Positions 36,186 to 44,852 of a stretch of 64,000 nt of DNA are shown piece after piece. The stretch's first letter is position 1. Every line of letters begins with the position of its first letter. A program made the position numbers and the translations under genes. A model generated the notes under the pieces. It saw nothing but the letters and a program-made list of their open reading frames with translations. It ran no database searches and was not told the origin of the DNA. The DNA comes from Aeromicrobium senzhongii (GTDB lineage: Bacteria > Actinomycetota > Actinomycetes > Propionibacteriales > Nocardioidaceae), in contig NZ_CP060587.1 of assembly GCF_014334735.1 (NCBI RefSeq), positions 1,426,001-1,490,000 on the forward strand, in the 5' to 3' direction.

Positions 36186-36560
36186 GTGACTGACACCAAA
36201 CACGGCTTTCTCACGATGATCGGCGCCCCTTCCCCTGAGGCAGCCGACGGACAAGCGACGTTGACGATGGATGCCGATGAACGTCATCTCAATCCGGCTG
36301 GCACGGTTCACGGCGGCATGCTCGCCACCTTGGTCGACACGACGATGGGCGCAGCCATCCTCAGCGTCGTGGAGGACGAGACGCCCGCCACCAGTCAGCT
36401 CACGGTCACCTACCTCCGGCCCGGGAAGCCTGGTCCGCTCACGGTCACTGCCACGGTGCGCAAGCGCGGCGACAGGCTCACCATCTGCGAAGCCGAGGTG
36501 GAGCAGGATGGGAAGTCGCTCGTGCACGCGCTGGCCACCTTCGCACTCAAAGAGACCTGA
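36186..36560 (+). CDS. PaaI-type hotdog thioesterase
   Basis: 124 residues. NPAGTVHGGMLATLVDTTMG is the diagnostic PaaI/4HBT_2 helix with the catalytic Asp replacing Glu downstream of H-G-G, and TVTYLRPGKPGPLTVTATVR is the following strand pair. It probably hydrolyses acyl- or aryl-CoA thioesters. GTG 36186 begins at the family's normal N-terminus; TACAGA 6 bases upstream is a weak -10 candidate. Divergent from the SNF2-like gene. Confidence 0.9.
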   Translation: MTDTKHGFLTMIGAPSPEAADGQATLTMDADERHLNPAGTVHGGMLATLVDTTMGAAILSVVEDETPATSQLTVTYLRPGKPGPLTVTATVRKRGDRLTICEAEVEQDGKSLVHALATFALKET

Positions 36561-36942
36561 CAGGCCGACACGCGGTGGAATGGGCGACCGTTGGTCGTTT
36601 CAGTTGTCGGACATGGAGGCGAAGTCGCCGCTCCTCGTCATGGCCGTACTCCACGACGAGGCCAGACGAATGCAGTGCGGTCTGAAGAACGATGTGCGTA
36701 CAACTGTTCCGCGCGGACACCCGCTCGCGACACTCGCGGTGGTAAGACGCAGATCCTGGAGTGCGCGACTTGCGGCAGATGCGGGCGCGCCACTGAGCCT
36801 GGGCCTCGGGACATGTCTGCGCACATCCGTCTTGCGGTTCCGCGCGGCTGAAGGGGCGACATCTGCTTGCTTCGTCAACTCGGATAGTTGATGGTCGAAG
36901 TCACAGCAGATAGCCGCCGCTTCCGTGGCAGAGGAGTACACG
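36561..36942. other. 382-base stretch without a supported gene
   Basis: No open frame here has protein-like composition or a start with a ribosome binding site; the frames on both strands are arginine- and serine-rich shadows. Its base composition is slightly less GC-biased than the surroundings. Only the last 20 bases (GAGGAG) belong to the next gene. Confidence 0.5.
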
Positions 36943-37521
36943 ATGACCGCGACCTACACCTGGGACGTCTTCTCCACACTGGACGGCTATGGCTCGTTCG
37001 GCCCGGAGGGCGACTGGGGCGGCTACTGGGGCAAGCAGGGACCTGAGCTGCTCGACCACCGCGCCGCTCTCTTCGACGCCGAGCAACGGATGATCTTTGG
37101 AGCCACCACCTTCCGGGAGAACGCCGAGATTCTGTTTCGCGCCGACGACCCGAACAATCAGGACGAGTGGAACCTTCGGATGCTGCGAATGCCCGCCACC
37201 GTCATCTCCTCCACCCTGCATGACACCCTCGGCTGGCCGAACGCCACCATCGTCAGCGGCGACGCTGTCAACATTGTCTCCAGGCTGAAGGACGAATCAG
37301 ACATCCCTCTGCGCTCACAGGCCAGCTTGTCGCTGAACTGGTCGCTGATGGCCGCAGGTCTGGTCGACCGCCTTCAAGTCACGATCTTCCCTGCGATCTC
37401 AGGGCGGACCGGAACCAGTCCCATCCTCAAGGGAGCGGGCGATTTCGACCTGGAGCTGCTGGAGAGCCGCACCTTCGACCGGCGCACCCAAGAGCTGGTC
37501 TACCGACCTAGTCGCCGCTAA
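36943..37521 (+). CDS. RibD C-terminal / dihydrofolate reductase-like protein
   Basis: 192 residues beginning TATYTWDVFSTLDGYGSF, the opening of the RibD_C/DHFR-like family, with a FGATTFRENAEILF region matching the usual G-R-x-T-Y/F-E turn. SLSLNWSLMAAGLVDRLQVT and IFPAISGRTGTSPI are the conserved late helix and strand (L-V-D-E-L-x-L-x-I-x-P-V-x-L-G-x-G). NADPH-dependent reductase activity is likely; substrate unknown. GAGGAG lies 6 bases before ATG 36943. An operon with the next gene (53 bases away) is plausible. Confidence 0.88.
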   Translation: MTATYTWDVFSTLDGYGSFGPEGDWGGYWGKQGPELLDHRAALFDAEQRMIFGATTFRENAEILFRADDPNNQDEWNLRMLRMPATVISSTLHDTLGWPNATIVSGDAVNIVSRLKDESDIPLRSQASLSLNWSLMAAGLVDRLQVTIFPAISGRTGTSPILKGAGDFDLELLESRTFDRRTQELVYRPSRR

Positions 37522-37574
37522 CCACATACAACCCAGGCAACTTCCGCCAACTCCGCCAGTGAGAGGTGATGAAC

Positions 37575-38021
37575 ATGTCTGACAATGACGAGATCGGAAA
37601 GCTCTCGGCTACGCAGCCGAACACCGATCTGAAGACGCTCGACAAACTGGTAAGCACCTGGACCGTGTCGGGTGGGGCTGAGGGCACGGTCATCTACGAG
37701 TGGACCGAGGGAGGGTTCTTCCTGCTGCAGCACGTCGACCTGGGCGGCAACCAGGGCCTCGAAGTCATCGGTCACGAATCCAAGTACGGCGAGGAACCGA
37801 GCGTCGACATCCGGTCTCGTTACCACGGATTCTCGGAGGGAGAGACCCTCGACTACACCTATGAGGTCCTCGACGACACGCTCGCGATCCGGATGGGCGA
37901 ACGCGGATCGCTGGCGTACTACCAGGGCACGTTCGATCAGGAGGGAAACACCCTCACGGGCGCGTGGCACTATCCGGACGGTGGCGGATACTCGACGATC
38001 TCGACCCGCGTGGTCGACTGA
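37575..38021 (+). CDS. DUF1579-like small protein
   Basis: 148 residues. LVSTWTVSGGAEGTVIYEWT followed by GGFFLLQHVDL resembles the 'L-x-G-x-W-x-x-x-G ... G-G-R-F-L' opening of DUF1579/lipocalin-like beta-barrel proteins, and GTFDQEGNTLTGAWHYPDGG is the matching late hairpin. It is probably a soluble small-molecule-binding barrel, often found beside regulators and DHFR-like genes. AGAGGTG lies 6 bases before ATG 37575; two other in-frame starts lie at 37566 and 37569. Confidence 0.8.
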   Translation: MSDNDEIGKLSATQPNTDLKTLDKLVSTWTVSGGAEGTVIYEWTEGGFFLLQHVDLGGNQGLEVIGHESKYGEEPSVDIRSRYHGFSEGETLDYTYEVLDDTLAIRMGERGSLAYYQGTFDQEGNTLTGAWHYPDGGGYSTISTRVVD

Positions 38022-38188
38022 AGATCGAATCTCGGCATGAGCGGATGTGCACCTGGCGTGCGTGCCCATAAGCGGTGTTATGACGCGAGGCCTTCGGCGA
38101 GCGTCCCGTCGCGCAATGATCACGCGGGCGGGAGTGTGGACGGCCTCGTCCGGAACACATTCGACGGACATCGGGCGGCACACGAACC

Positions 38189-38194
38189 TAAGGT
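38189..38194 (+). promoter_or_regulatory. -10 box of the orphan membrane protein gene
   Basis: TAAGGT is followed by GGCCGT and GTG (38201); leaderless spacing, though AAGGTGG could act as a ribosome binding site. Confidence 0.4.
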
Positions 38195-38200
38195 GGCCGT

Positions 38201-39049
38201 GTGACGACCGCCCGTGTCCTGACTGGTCTGAGCCGCACGGTCCCTCCGGGCGTGGGCCTGGGTGTGTGCGTGGCGCTCAACTACGTGGTCGCGTACGCGA
38301 TCCTCGAGTCGCGCTACGGGTCGGTGTTCTTCATGTCGGACGACACCCGCAGCAGCGTCGTGTGGGTCCCGCTCCTGGTGGGCGTGGTGGTGGGCTGCGC
38401 CCAGTCGTTGTCGTTCGGCTTCCGTGTCGCGGCGGGTGCTTCGGTTCTCACCGTTGTTCTCAGCTATGCGTTCCTCTTCACACGCCTGGGTCTGCTTTCG
38501 GGGACGCTGATCCTGTGTGCCATGGGTACTGCCGCGGGATGGGCAGTGGCATGGGCTCTTGCCCGGTTGACCTCGAGGCTCGTGCCGGCGTCGCGCCTTC
38601 TCCTGGCGGCCGTCGTGGTGGCCTCGCCGGTCAGCGTCGTCGTTTCCAAGGCGACTGCCGCTGGTGATGAGGACTTCGCTCGCGTCCACACGTCGTCAGA
38701 TGGGCCGGCCGTGCTGATCCGGGTAGGGGGCGACGCCCATCAGCACGCCGTCACCGGACGACTGGCCGACGTCGACGGCTGCCTGGGGATCGTCGACGCG
38801 GCTCCCGTGCCCGTCCGTGGCCGCGATCCCCGATCCCTGATCGAGGCAGCCGAGTCAGGCAGGGCCGTGGTGATCTGGCCGTCGGGGACGACTGTCGGGT
38901 CCGATCCGTACACCGTGTCCAGCGAGGGACGCACCTATCAACTTGGCGACCACGTGACCGTCGGTGGGTGGTGGGTCCGACTTGACGAGGACGACCCGTT
39001 CTACAGCCAGACACCCGAGGCCTGTCTCGCGAACCCCTTCATTTCCTAG
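38201..39049 (+). CDS. Membrane protein with extracellular domain, unknown function
   Basis: 282 residues: hydrophobic segments at about 17-35, 53-70, 76-94, 98-120 and 128-147, then a soluble C-terminal domain (about 150-282), presumably outside the cell, rich in beta-forming residues (GPAVLIRVGGDAHQHAVTGR; LGDHVTVGGWWVRLDEDD). A Cys at 195 and another at 276 might form a disulfide. The family is not recognised. It starts 180 bases after the DUF1579-like gene, with no partner visible. Confidence 0.65.
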   Translation: MTTARVLTGLSRTVPPGVGLGVCVALNYVVAYAILESRYGSVFFMSDDTRSSVVWVPLLVGVVVGCAQSLSFGFRVAAGASVLTVVLSYAFLFTRLGLLSGTLILCAMGTAAGWAVAWALARLTSRLVPASRLLLAAVVVASPVSVVVSKATAAGDEDFARVHTSSDGPAVLIRVGGDAHQHAVTGRLADVDGCLGIVDAAPVPVRGRDPRSLIEAAESGRAVVIWPSGTTVGSDPYTVSSEGRTYQLGDHVTVGGWWVRLDEDDPFYSQTPEACLANPFIS

Positions 39050-39611
39050 CTCGGCGCCGTCTTGTCTCGGGTCCTCCTGCGTATGCGCACGCTCGGCGAA
39101 GCGACGCGCTTTTGAGGTGCGGCGCGTCAGAGGCAGATGGGTGCGGTTCCATCTCTGAGGCAGCGGCTCGTGGACGATGATGTTCCAGTGATCGATGGAG
39201 ACTTGACTGGCTGGTTACCCGCCTAACGGTCCCTGCCCATTCGCCGACTGACATGACAACGGCTCCGAGAACGATGCTCACGATCAGCGACTGCCTCATG
39301 AGGACTCGTCCACGGCCCGAGTTTTGGGATTGGCACGCGAACGTCGATGAGACCACCCTCGCCCGATTGGAGCTTGCACCCGAGGCGAACGTCACCCCAG
39401 TCGCGCTTCGTACCGCTGATGCGAACTCACTAGTGCTCGCGATGGGTGAGGTCTACCAAAGTATCGGCCGTCCCTTGTCGCGGCTTTCCAGTGGCGGGTT
39501 ACACCTGGTTAGCAGGGCGGGCACAGCGCGAGTCTCCTGCGGCAAGGAGCTGCGACGTACTAAGGTCGCCGCAAACACCTGCCGCGAGGCCGTACCTCAA
39601 GAAAGTGACCG
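39050..39611. other. 562-base stretch before the ABC three-component cassette
   Basis: No convincing gene. The base composition drops here and stays lower through the cassette, as at the edge of acquired DNA. An open frame at 39253-39663 (136 residues) runs into the cassette's first gene in another frame and lacks a ribosome binding site or a recognisable fold. The cassette's promoter must lie here, but no strong -35/-10 pair stands out. Confidence 0.5.
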
Positions 39612-40673
39612 ATGGACTACGTGGATCTGCCAGTGCCGCCTGATGGCGCTGAAGGACCAGTAGTTCCCCGTCTTTCTCCTCGCCAACTCGTCGCTGTCTA
39701 CGAGCCAGGAGACTGGGAGTCGTTTGTCCACGAGTGGCTCCAAACGCGAGATGGCTACGCGCGGCTCGTACGCCCTTCCGGGCCAGGCGACGAAGGGATC
39801 GACGTCGCCGGGCTGGCCGACGCGGATGGGTTAGAAGGAGTCTGGGACAACTACCAGTGCAAGCACTATCAGGCTTCCCTTACGCCAAGTGACGTCTACC
39901 CCGAGGTTTACAAGGTGCTCAGAGGGGTTATCAAAGGGGCCTACGTGATGCCGCGAAAGTACTACTTCGTGGCACCAAAGGGATGCGGCACCAAGCTTGG
40001 GAAGTTGCTCAGCAGTCCAACAAAGTTTCGAGAATCATTCCTCAAGCTGCTTGAAGATGACCCGCCGGCTTGGTTATCAACGAAGCCCGAAGAGGAGCGG
40101 AATGAAGTCGCCGAACTCGCGGCGACGACGAACTTCCAGCTCTTCAACGAGATTCCGGTCGCAGACGTCGTCAAGGAACACTCGAGCCATCCCAACCACG
40201 CCGCGCGATTCCAAGTCGCCCTCTCGCGCCGTGGTCCGGCCGAACGGCCGCCCGCGGAACCGGCAGCGCTGGAAAGTCGATACGTCGAACAACTCGTCGA
40301 CGTCTACTGCGAACGCTTCGGCTTGCCGGCCCCGGGCACGCTTGAGGATGTAGTGGGCCATGACCAAGCGCGGGAGCACCTCCAGTGGCAAAGGGTTGCC
40401 TTCTACAGCGCCGAGGCGCTCAAGCGGTTCGCCCGCGATGAGGTTCCGGACGGAACGTTCGAGGCTCTTGCCGATCAGTTGCATGCAGGCGTCGTAAATG
40501 TGCATGACGATGACTACTCCTCGGGGTACGCCCGTCTCTTGGCTGTGCTCAACACGGCTGGAAACCTTGCGCTAGGTGCCAACGCGCTGCTTCCCCGTGT
40601 CGAGATTCAAGATCGCCACGGCATTTGCCACCAACTCGCCAACGTCGACCGTCTGGTGTGGGTGCGGCCATGA
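39612..40673 (+). CDS. Mrr-like nuclease effector of an ABC three-component system
   Basis: 353 residues. The N-terminal half has a PD-(D/E)xK nuclease of the Mrr/restriction-endonuclease type: WESFVHEWL (helix with Glu36/Glu41), RPSGPGDEGIDVAG (Asp64 in the G-D-x-G-I-D motif) and YQCKHY (Gln82, Lys84, the Q-x-K form). The C-terminal half (about 215-353; LESRYVEQLVDVYCERFGLP, then VVNVHDDDYSSGYARLLAVL) looks like the C-terminal docking domain of ABC-3C effectors. It likely cuts DNA when licensed by the ATPase. ATG 39612 has only a weak AAAGTGA upstream. Its stop overlaps the next start by 4 bases. Confidence 0.8.
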   Translation: MDYVDLPVPPDGAEGPVVPRLSPRQLVAVYEPGDWESFVHEWLQTRDGYARLVRPSGPGDEGIDVAGLADADGLEGVWDNYQCKHYQASLTPSDVYPEVYKVLRGVIKGAYVMPRKYYFVAPKGCGTKLGKLLSSPTKFRESFLKLLEDDPPAWLSTKPEEERNEVAELAATTNFQLFNEIPVADVVKEHSSHPNHAARFQVALSRRGPAERPPAEPAALESRYVEQLVDVYCERFGLPAPGTLEDVVGHDQAREHLQWQRVAFYSAEALKRFARDEVPDGTFEALADQLHAGVVNVHDDDYSSGYARLLAVLNTAGNLALGANALLPRVEIQDRHGICHQLANVDRLVWVRP

Positions 40674-41152
40674 TCCAGGTACTCAACGGCCCGATCGAGA
40701 TGGCACTTCGTGTCATCGCTCTGCTGGACGCCTACGAGGATGTTCCGCTTAGTCGGGAACAGCTGATCCTTCTGGACCACGCATTGATTCACAGTGCCGA
40801 CTACGACGGTCCTCCCAGTCTGCACCCACCCTTGCCGGCGCGCGAAAGTGAACTCTCGGTGAAGCGCAGCCAGGTCAACGCTGCCCTGCAACTGCTCGTA
40901 CGAGCCGGCCTGGCCGATATTCAGAGCCGGGGACCGGAAGTTGGCGTCCGGGCGGCCGACGGCGCGCGGCCCTTCCTGCAGCTCCTCGAGACTCCCTACG
41001 CACGTCGCTGCGGCGAGCTCGCCCGCTGGACCCGAGAGGTGTTCGGCGAAGCAAGTGTCATAGACCTGGATCGCCGGATCGGGCTGCTCGCGGCCAGAAG
41101 CGTCCCGAACCGCCGCGATGCCGAAAATCGCGACTCAACTACGGAGGATTGA
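40670..41152 (+). CDS. Middle component of an ABC three-component system
   Basis: 160 residues. It is helical, with a winged-helix-like part: LSVKRSQVNAALQLLVRAGL, then ADIQSRGPEVGVRAADGARP. MIQVLNGPIEMALRVIALLD at the N-terminus and the hydrophilic C-terminus fit the small middle-component proteins found between effector and ATPase in ABC-3C cassettes. It probably bridges the two partners or senses the invader. ATG 40670 shares an ATGA overlap with the nuclease gene, and its TGA overlaps the first base of the ATPase ATG. Confidence 0.75.
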   Translation: MIQVLNGPIEMALRVIALLDAYEDVPLSREQLILLDHALIHSADYDGPPSLHPPLPARESELSVKRSQVNAALQLLVRAGLADIQSRGPEVGVRAADGARPFLQLLETPYARRCGELARWTREVFGEASVIDLDRRIGLLAARSVPNRRDAENRDSTTED

Positions 41153-42975
41153 TGACCAGCATCACGCTACGGTCGCTCGCTGTGGTCGGGAGCGGAGTCC
41201 CTCCGGCGGTCGTCGAGTTCGGTGACGACCTCACTGTCGTCCACGGTGCGAGCGACACAGGAAAGTCATTCGTGTTTAACGCCATCGACTACATGCTCGG
41301 CGGGAAGTCGATTAGGCACGTAAGGGAACTCGACGCCTACGACACCGCACTCCTCGCTCTAACCCTTGCGGATGGCACCGAGTGGACGCTGTCCCGGGGG
41401 CTGAATGGCGGAGCATTCCAGCTTTACAACGGCCTTCACTTGGTCGAGCCCACAGCCGGGGGTGAGAAGTTGGCGGCAAAACATCATTCGGAGAACGATG
41501 AGAACGTCTCGGCTTGGCTCTTGGCCAAGAGCGGCATCGGTCGCCGACGAATCCGCAAGAACGCGAGCAACGCGACAGTCGGTTTGAGTTTCAGGGACGT
41601 GGTTCGCTTATGCATGGTGGACGAGGTTGAAGCAATCTCCACGCACTCGCCTGTAGAGACTGGTCAGTTCACCAGCCGCACGAAAGAGCGGTCAGCATTT
41701 CGAGTGATTCTTGAGGACTCCGACGACGCTTCCCTTGTCGACATTTCCTCGGCCAGCGACAGGACCAAAAGCACGAAGTCGCAGCAAGATGCACTCGGGC
41801 GCCTGCTTGGTCGCCTGCAGGAAGAGACCGGCTCAAGCCTCGAGAGACCTCAGGTTGAGGAACAGCTTGAGCGGCTCGACCTAAGCCTCACAGACGCGAT
41901 CGGGAATCTGACAAGCGCGGCAACGGAAGCAGAGCGGATACAAACCGCGCAGGCCCAATTGTCCAGGACTCTGCGCGAAGTCGGCGACTCCATCTCGGAC
42001 CGACAGACCCTCATCGCGCGCTTTTCTCTGCTGGGTGAGGCGTACCAGTCCGACCTGGAGCGGTTGGACGCGGTGGAAGAACTTGGCTCGCTACTCGGCT
42101 TCTTCGGTGAAGACACCTGTCCGTTCTGTGGCGCGCCCTCAACCGCCTGGGAGCACGCTGAAGTCGAGGGAGATGTACTTCGCGGCTTGGTTGAGTCCGA
42201 GAGGGACAAGATCCGTCTCCTCGGATCGCAGTTACAGGACACGCTCCGTGCCATGCAGGTCGACCTGGCCGCCGATGAGGAGAACCTCGCCAACCTGCGA
42301 GCGTCGCACGACGCGCTGGTCGCGGAACTGGCGGAGTTGAACGGACGAGTGTCGCCGATCAGCGTAGAGATGCGCGAAGTGATGGACTTGCAGAACCAAC
42401 TCCGCGAGCGCGTCGCGCGGTGGGACCAGATAGCCGAGATCGAAGAGTTTCGTGACACTCTGGGCGAGACGGAGTCCCCTGAAGCTGAGCCGAGCTCGTC
42501 GCCGTTGGGTTCGCTTTCAGAGTTCGAGCGGCAGATGGAGTTGGTCCTTCGGGCCTGGGAAGTACCTGGCGTGGACTCGGTGGCCTTTGACCAGACGAAC
42601 TGGGACTTGGTCGTTGGCGGCCGTCCGCGTGCAGAACGCGGGGCTGGCATGCGAGCTCTGCTGCACGCTGCGTTTACGGTCTCGTTCGCTGAGTTCTGCA
42701 TAGACAACGAGCGTCCGCATCCAGGATTTGTCGTGCTTGATTCGCCATTGGTCACCTACCGGGATCCCGAGGACGAAACAAGCGTCGACTTCGTTGGTGG
42801 ACAGGTCGCCGATGCGTTCTATAGCTACCTTGGCAATCAGTTCTCGGGACAGGCGATCGTTTTCGAGAACACGCAGCCACCGGGCGCTGGCCTCGGAAGT
42901 GCGTTGCTGCACACCTTCACTCGTTCAAAGAAGAAGGGGCGGTACGGCTTCTTCCCGTTGTCTGCGGAGGACTGA
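41152..42975 (+). CDS. SMC-like ABC ATPase of an ABC three-component system
   Basis: 607 residues. Walker A is GASDTGKS (32-39) in an N-terminal ABC half beginning ITLRSLAVVG. Two long coiled coils (about 195-310 and 345-450) flank a zinc-hook-like CPFCGAP (Cys323, Cys326), as in Rad50/SMC-like proteins. The C-terminal half has ERGAGMRALLHAAFTVSFAE for the signature region and GFVVLDSPLV (Asp530) for Walker B; the D-S-P-L ending is typical of DUF3732/ABC-3C ATPases. GGAGG lies 4 bases before the ATG. It should sense or clamp invading DNA and activate the nuclease. Confidence 0.85.
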   Translation: MTSITLRSLAVVGSGVPPAVVEFGDDLTVVHGASDTGKSFVFNAIDYMLGGKSIRHVRELDAYDTALLALTLADGTEWTLSRGLNGGAFQLYNGLHLVEPTAGGEKLAAKHHSENDENVSAWLLAKSGIGRRRIRKNASNATVGLSFRDVVRLCMVDEVEAISTHSPVETGQFTSRTKERSAFRVILEDSDDASLVDISSASDRTKSTKSQQDALGRLLGRLQEETGSSLERPQVEEQLERLDLSLTDAIGNLTSAATEAERIQTAQAQLSRTLREVGDSISDRQTLIARFSLLGEAYQSDLERLDAVEELGSLLGFFGEDTCPFCGAPSTAWEHAEVEGDVLRGLVESERDKIRLLGSQLQDTLRAMQVDLAADEENLANLRASHDALVAELAELNGRVSPISVEMREVMDLQNQLRERVARWDQIAEIEEFRDTLGETESPEAEPSSSPLGSLSEFERQMELVLRAWEVPGVDSVAFDQTNWDLVVGGRPRAERGAGMRALLHAAFTVSFAEFCIDNERPHPGFVVLDSPLVTYRDPEDETSVDFVGGQVADAFYSYLGNQFSGQAIVFENTQPPGAGLGSALLHTFTRSKKKGRYGFFPLSAED

Positions 42976-43030
42976 CGTCGCTGGCGTCGTTCTGGGCGGA
43001 AGGACGCAACCTGGAGGCTGCGGCGGGAGG

Positions 43031-43057
43031 TCTGCAGGGACCGCCGGTCCCTGCAGA
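43031..43057. terminator. Long hairpin between convergent genes (terminator-like)
   Basis: TCTGCAGGGACC (43031-43042) and GGTCCCTGCAGA (43046-43057) form a perfect 12-bp stem with a 3-base loop. It lies 55 bases past the ABC ATPase stop and 110 bases before the convergent hydrolase stop. No T run follows, so it may be a bidirectional, Rho-assisted stop or an mRNA-stabilising hairpin. Confidence 0.55.
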
Positions 43058-43166
43058 ATGGCGAACCGCATCGCCTCACCGATCTGGGCCCGGCCCTTGC
43101 GCGACGACTGGCCGGTCGTCCACGCGCTGCATGCATGGAGGACCGACCACTCAGCCGCATCCACCG

Positions 43167-43889
43167 TCAGTCGGCGGTGGCTTTGGCGGCCTCGTCGATG
43201 ACCAGCGCGACGGTCTCGGGTCGTGAGACCGTGACGGCGTGCGAGGCGTCGACCTCGACGTTCTTCGAGCCGGCGCGGTCGCCCATGAACCGCTGCGACT
43301 CGGCCGGGACGGCGAGGTCCTGGAGCGTGACGATGTTCCATGTCGGGACGTTCCTCCAGCCCGCCTTCGTGGCCTTCTCCTCGAGGGCGTCGCCGATGAT
43401 CGGCCGCTGGGTGACGGCCATCAGCGCCGCGTCCTCCTCGGGGACGTCGGCGGCGAAGACTGCATGGAACTTCTCCTGTTCGATGTAGAGGTCGACGGCC
43501 TCCGCGTTGTCCGGCGTCGCCACCGGCACGGGGTGCAGCGCCGACCCCAGCTCTGCGCCGGGGAACTTGGCCGAGAACTCTCCGGTGCTCTCACCCTCCT
43601 CGAGGATGAAGCTGGCCACGTAGACCAGCGCCTTCACGCCGGGGTGACCGTCGATCGCCTGGCTCATCACGCTGCCGCCGTAGGAGTGGCCGGCGATGAC
43701 GATCGGGCCCTCGATGCTGTCGAGGACGGTGCGCAGGTACTCGGCGTCGCCGTGCAGGGTCCGCAGCGGGTTCGCCGCCGCGATCACGGGGTAGCCGTCG
43801 CCCCGCAGGGTCGCGATCACCTCGTTCCAGCTGGAGGAGTCGGCGAAGGCGCCGTGGACCAGGACGATGGTGGGTTGGGTGGTGGCCAT
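43167..43889 (-). CDS. Alpha/beta hydrolase
   Basis: 240 residues. VLVHGAFADSSSWNEVIATL is the oxyanion-hole region, GHSYGG (Ser69) is the nucleophile elbow, and EVDASHAV near the C-terminus carries the catalytic His. The group is the EstC/haloalkane- or salicylate-esterase-like set of small hydrolases, often annotated as 'alpha/beta hydrolase' beside stress regulators. Substrate unknown. AAAGGA lies just upstream of ATG 43889. It starts 20 bases after the stop of the next hydrolase gene, so the two are one operon. Confidence 0.9.
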   Translation of the reverse strand: MATTQPTIVLVHGAFADSSSWNEVIATLRGDGYPVIAAANPLRTLHGDAEYLRTVLDSIEGPIVIAGHSYGGSVMSQAIDGHPGVKALVYVASFILEEGESTGEFSAKFPGAELGSALHPVPVATPDNAEAVDLYIEQEKFHAVFAADVPEEDAALMAVTQRPIIGDALEEKATKAGWRNVPTWNIVTLQDLAVPAESQRFMGDRAGSKNVEVDASHAVTVSRPETVALVIDEAAKATAD

Positions 43890-43909
43890 GATGGGTTCCT
43901 TTCGGTGGG

Positions 43910-44734
43910 TCAGCTCTGGGTGAAGGCGAGGAGGTCGGCGTTGATGACGTCGGCGTTGACGGTCGCCATGCCGTGGGGGAAGCCGGGGTAGACCGTGAGC
44001 GTCCCGTTCGGCAGCAGCTTGATCGCGACCTCCGCCGAGGCGCCGATCGGCACGACCTGGTCGTCGTCGCCGTGCATGAGCAGTGTCGGCACGTCGATGG
44101 CACGCAGGTCCTCGGTGAAGTCGGTCTCGGAGAAGGCCTTCACACCGTCGTAGTGCGCCTTCGCGCCGCCGGCCATGCCCTGTCGCCACCAGTTCCAGAC
44201 GATCCCCTCCGAGGCGTTCGCGCCCGGCCGGTTGAACCCGTAGAAGGGACCTGAGGCGACGTCGAGATAGAACTGCGACCGGTTGGTCGCGACGCCCTCG
44301 CGGAAGCCGTCGAAGACCTCGATCGGCAGGCCGCCCGGGTTCGCCTCGGTCTGCAGCATCAGCGGAGGAACGGCGCCGATCAGCACGGCCTTCGCCACGC
44401 GGCCGTCACCGTGTCGAGCGACGTAGCGCGCGACCTCGCCGCCGCCCGTGGAGTGCCCCACGTGCACGACGTCGTGCAGGTCGAGGTGCCGGACCACGTC
44501 GGCGGCGTCGGCCGCGTAGTGGTCCATGTCGTGCCCTTCGGCGACCTGGCTGGACCGGCCGTGGCCGCGCCGGTCGTGCGCGATGACGCGGTAGCCGTGC
44601 TGGACGAAGAACAACAACTGGGCGTCCCAGTCGTCCGAGCTCAGCGGCCAGCCGTGGTGGAACATGATCGGCTGCCCCGATCCCCAGTCCTTGTAGAAGA
44701 TCTCGGTGCCGTCGTCGGTGGTGATGGTCGCCAT
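43910..44734 (-). CDS. Alpha/beta hydrolase, cofactor-free chloroperoxidase type
   Basis: 274 residues. [20 protein letters not shown] and [11 protein letters not shown] are the landmarks of the non-heme chloroperoxidase/arylesterase group (CpoF-like). The triad is visible: Ser95 in GHSTGGGE, Asp225 in [10 protein letters not shown] and His254 in GFPHG. Such enzymes hydrolyse esters and can perhydrolyse with hydrogen peroxide; the natural substrate is rarely known. It is the first gene after the MalT-like regulator on the same strand, 118 bases away, with direct repeats in the gap, so regulation by that protein is likely. Confidence 0.92.
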   Translation of the reverse strand: MATITTDDGTEIFYKDWGSGQPIMFHHGWPLSSDDWDAQLLFFVQHGYRVIAHDRRGHGRSSQVAEGHDMDHYAADAADVVRHLDLHDVVHVGHSTGGGEVARYVARHGDGRVAKAVLIGAVPPLMLQTEANPGGLPIEVFDGFREGVATNRSQFYLDVASGPFYGFNRPGANASEGIVWNWWRQGMAGGAKAHYDGVKAFSETDFTEDLRAIDVPTLLMHGDDDQVVPIGASAEVAIKLLPNGTLTVYPGFPHGMATVNADVINADLLAFTQS

Positions 44735-44816
44735 GGCGGACTCCTCGCAGGTGGCGACCGGCGATCTGCCGGTGTCCCACCACGGTGGTCCGGTGCGAGG
44801 CTGACAGCGTCAGTCA

Positions 44817-44848
44817 GATGACTGCACGTCCACTCGGCGATGACTGCA
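44817..44848. promoter_or_regulatory. Direct repeats upstream of the hydrolase operon
   Basis: GATGACTGCA occurs at 44817-44826 and again at 44839-44848, exactly 22 bases apart (two helical turns). The second copy overlaps the palindrome GACTGCAGTC (44842-44851). They lie 83-114 bases upstream of the hydrolase start: candidate binding sites for the neighbouring LuxR-type regulator. Confidence 0.5.
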
Positions 44849-44852
44849 GTCG

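Noticed and set aside
36600-36941. 113-residue minus-strand open frame in a gene-free stretch
   Set aside because: Composition is shadow-like, with no ribosome binding site or fold landmark.
39253-39663. 136-residue open frame before the ABC three-component cassette
   Set aside because: No ribosome binding site or family motif, and it overlaps the nuclease gene start in another frame. It could be a remnant but cannot be supported.
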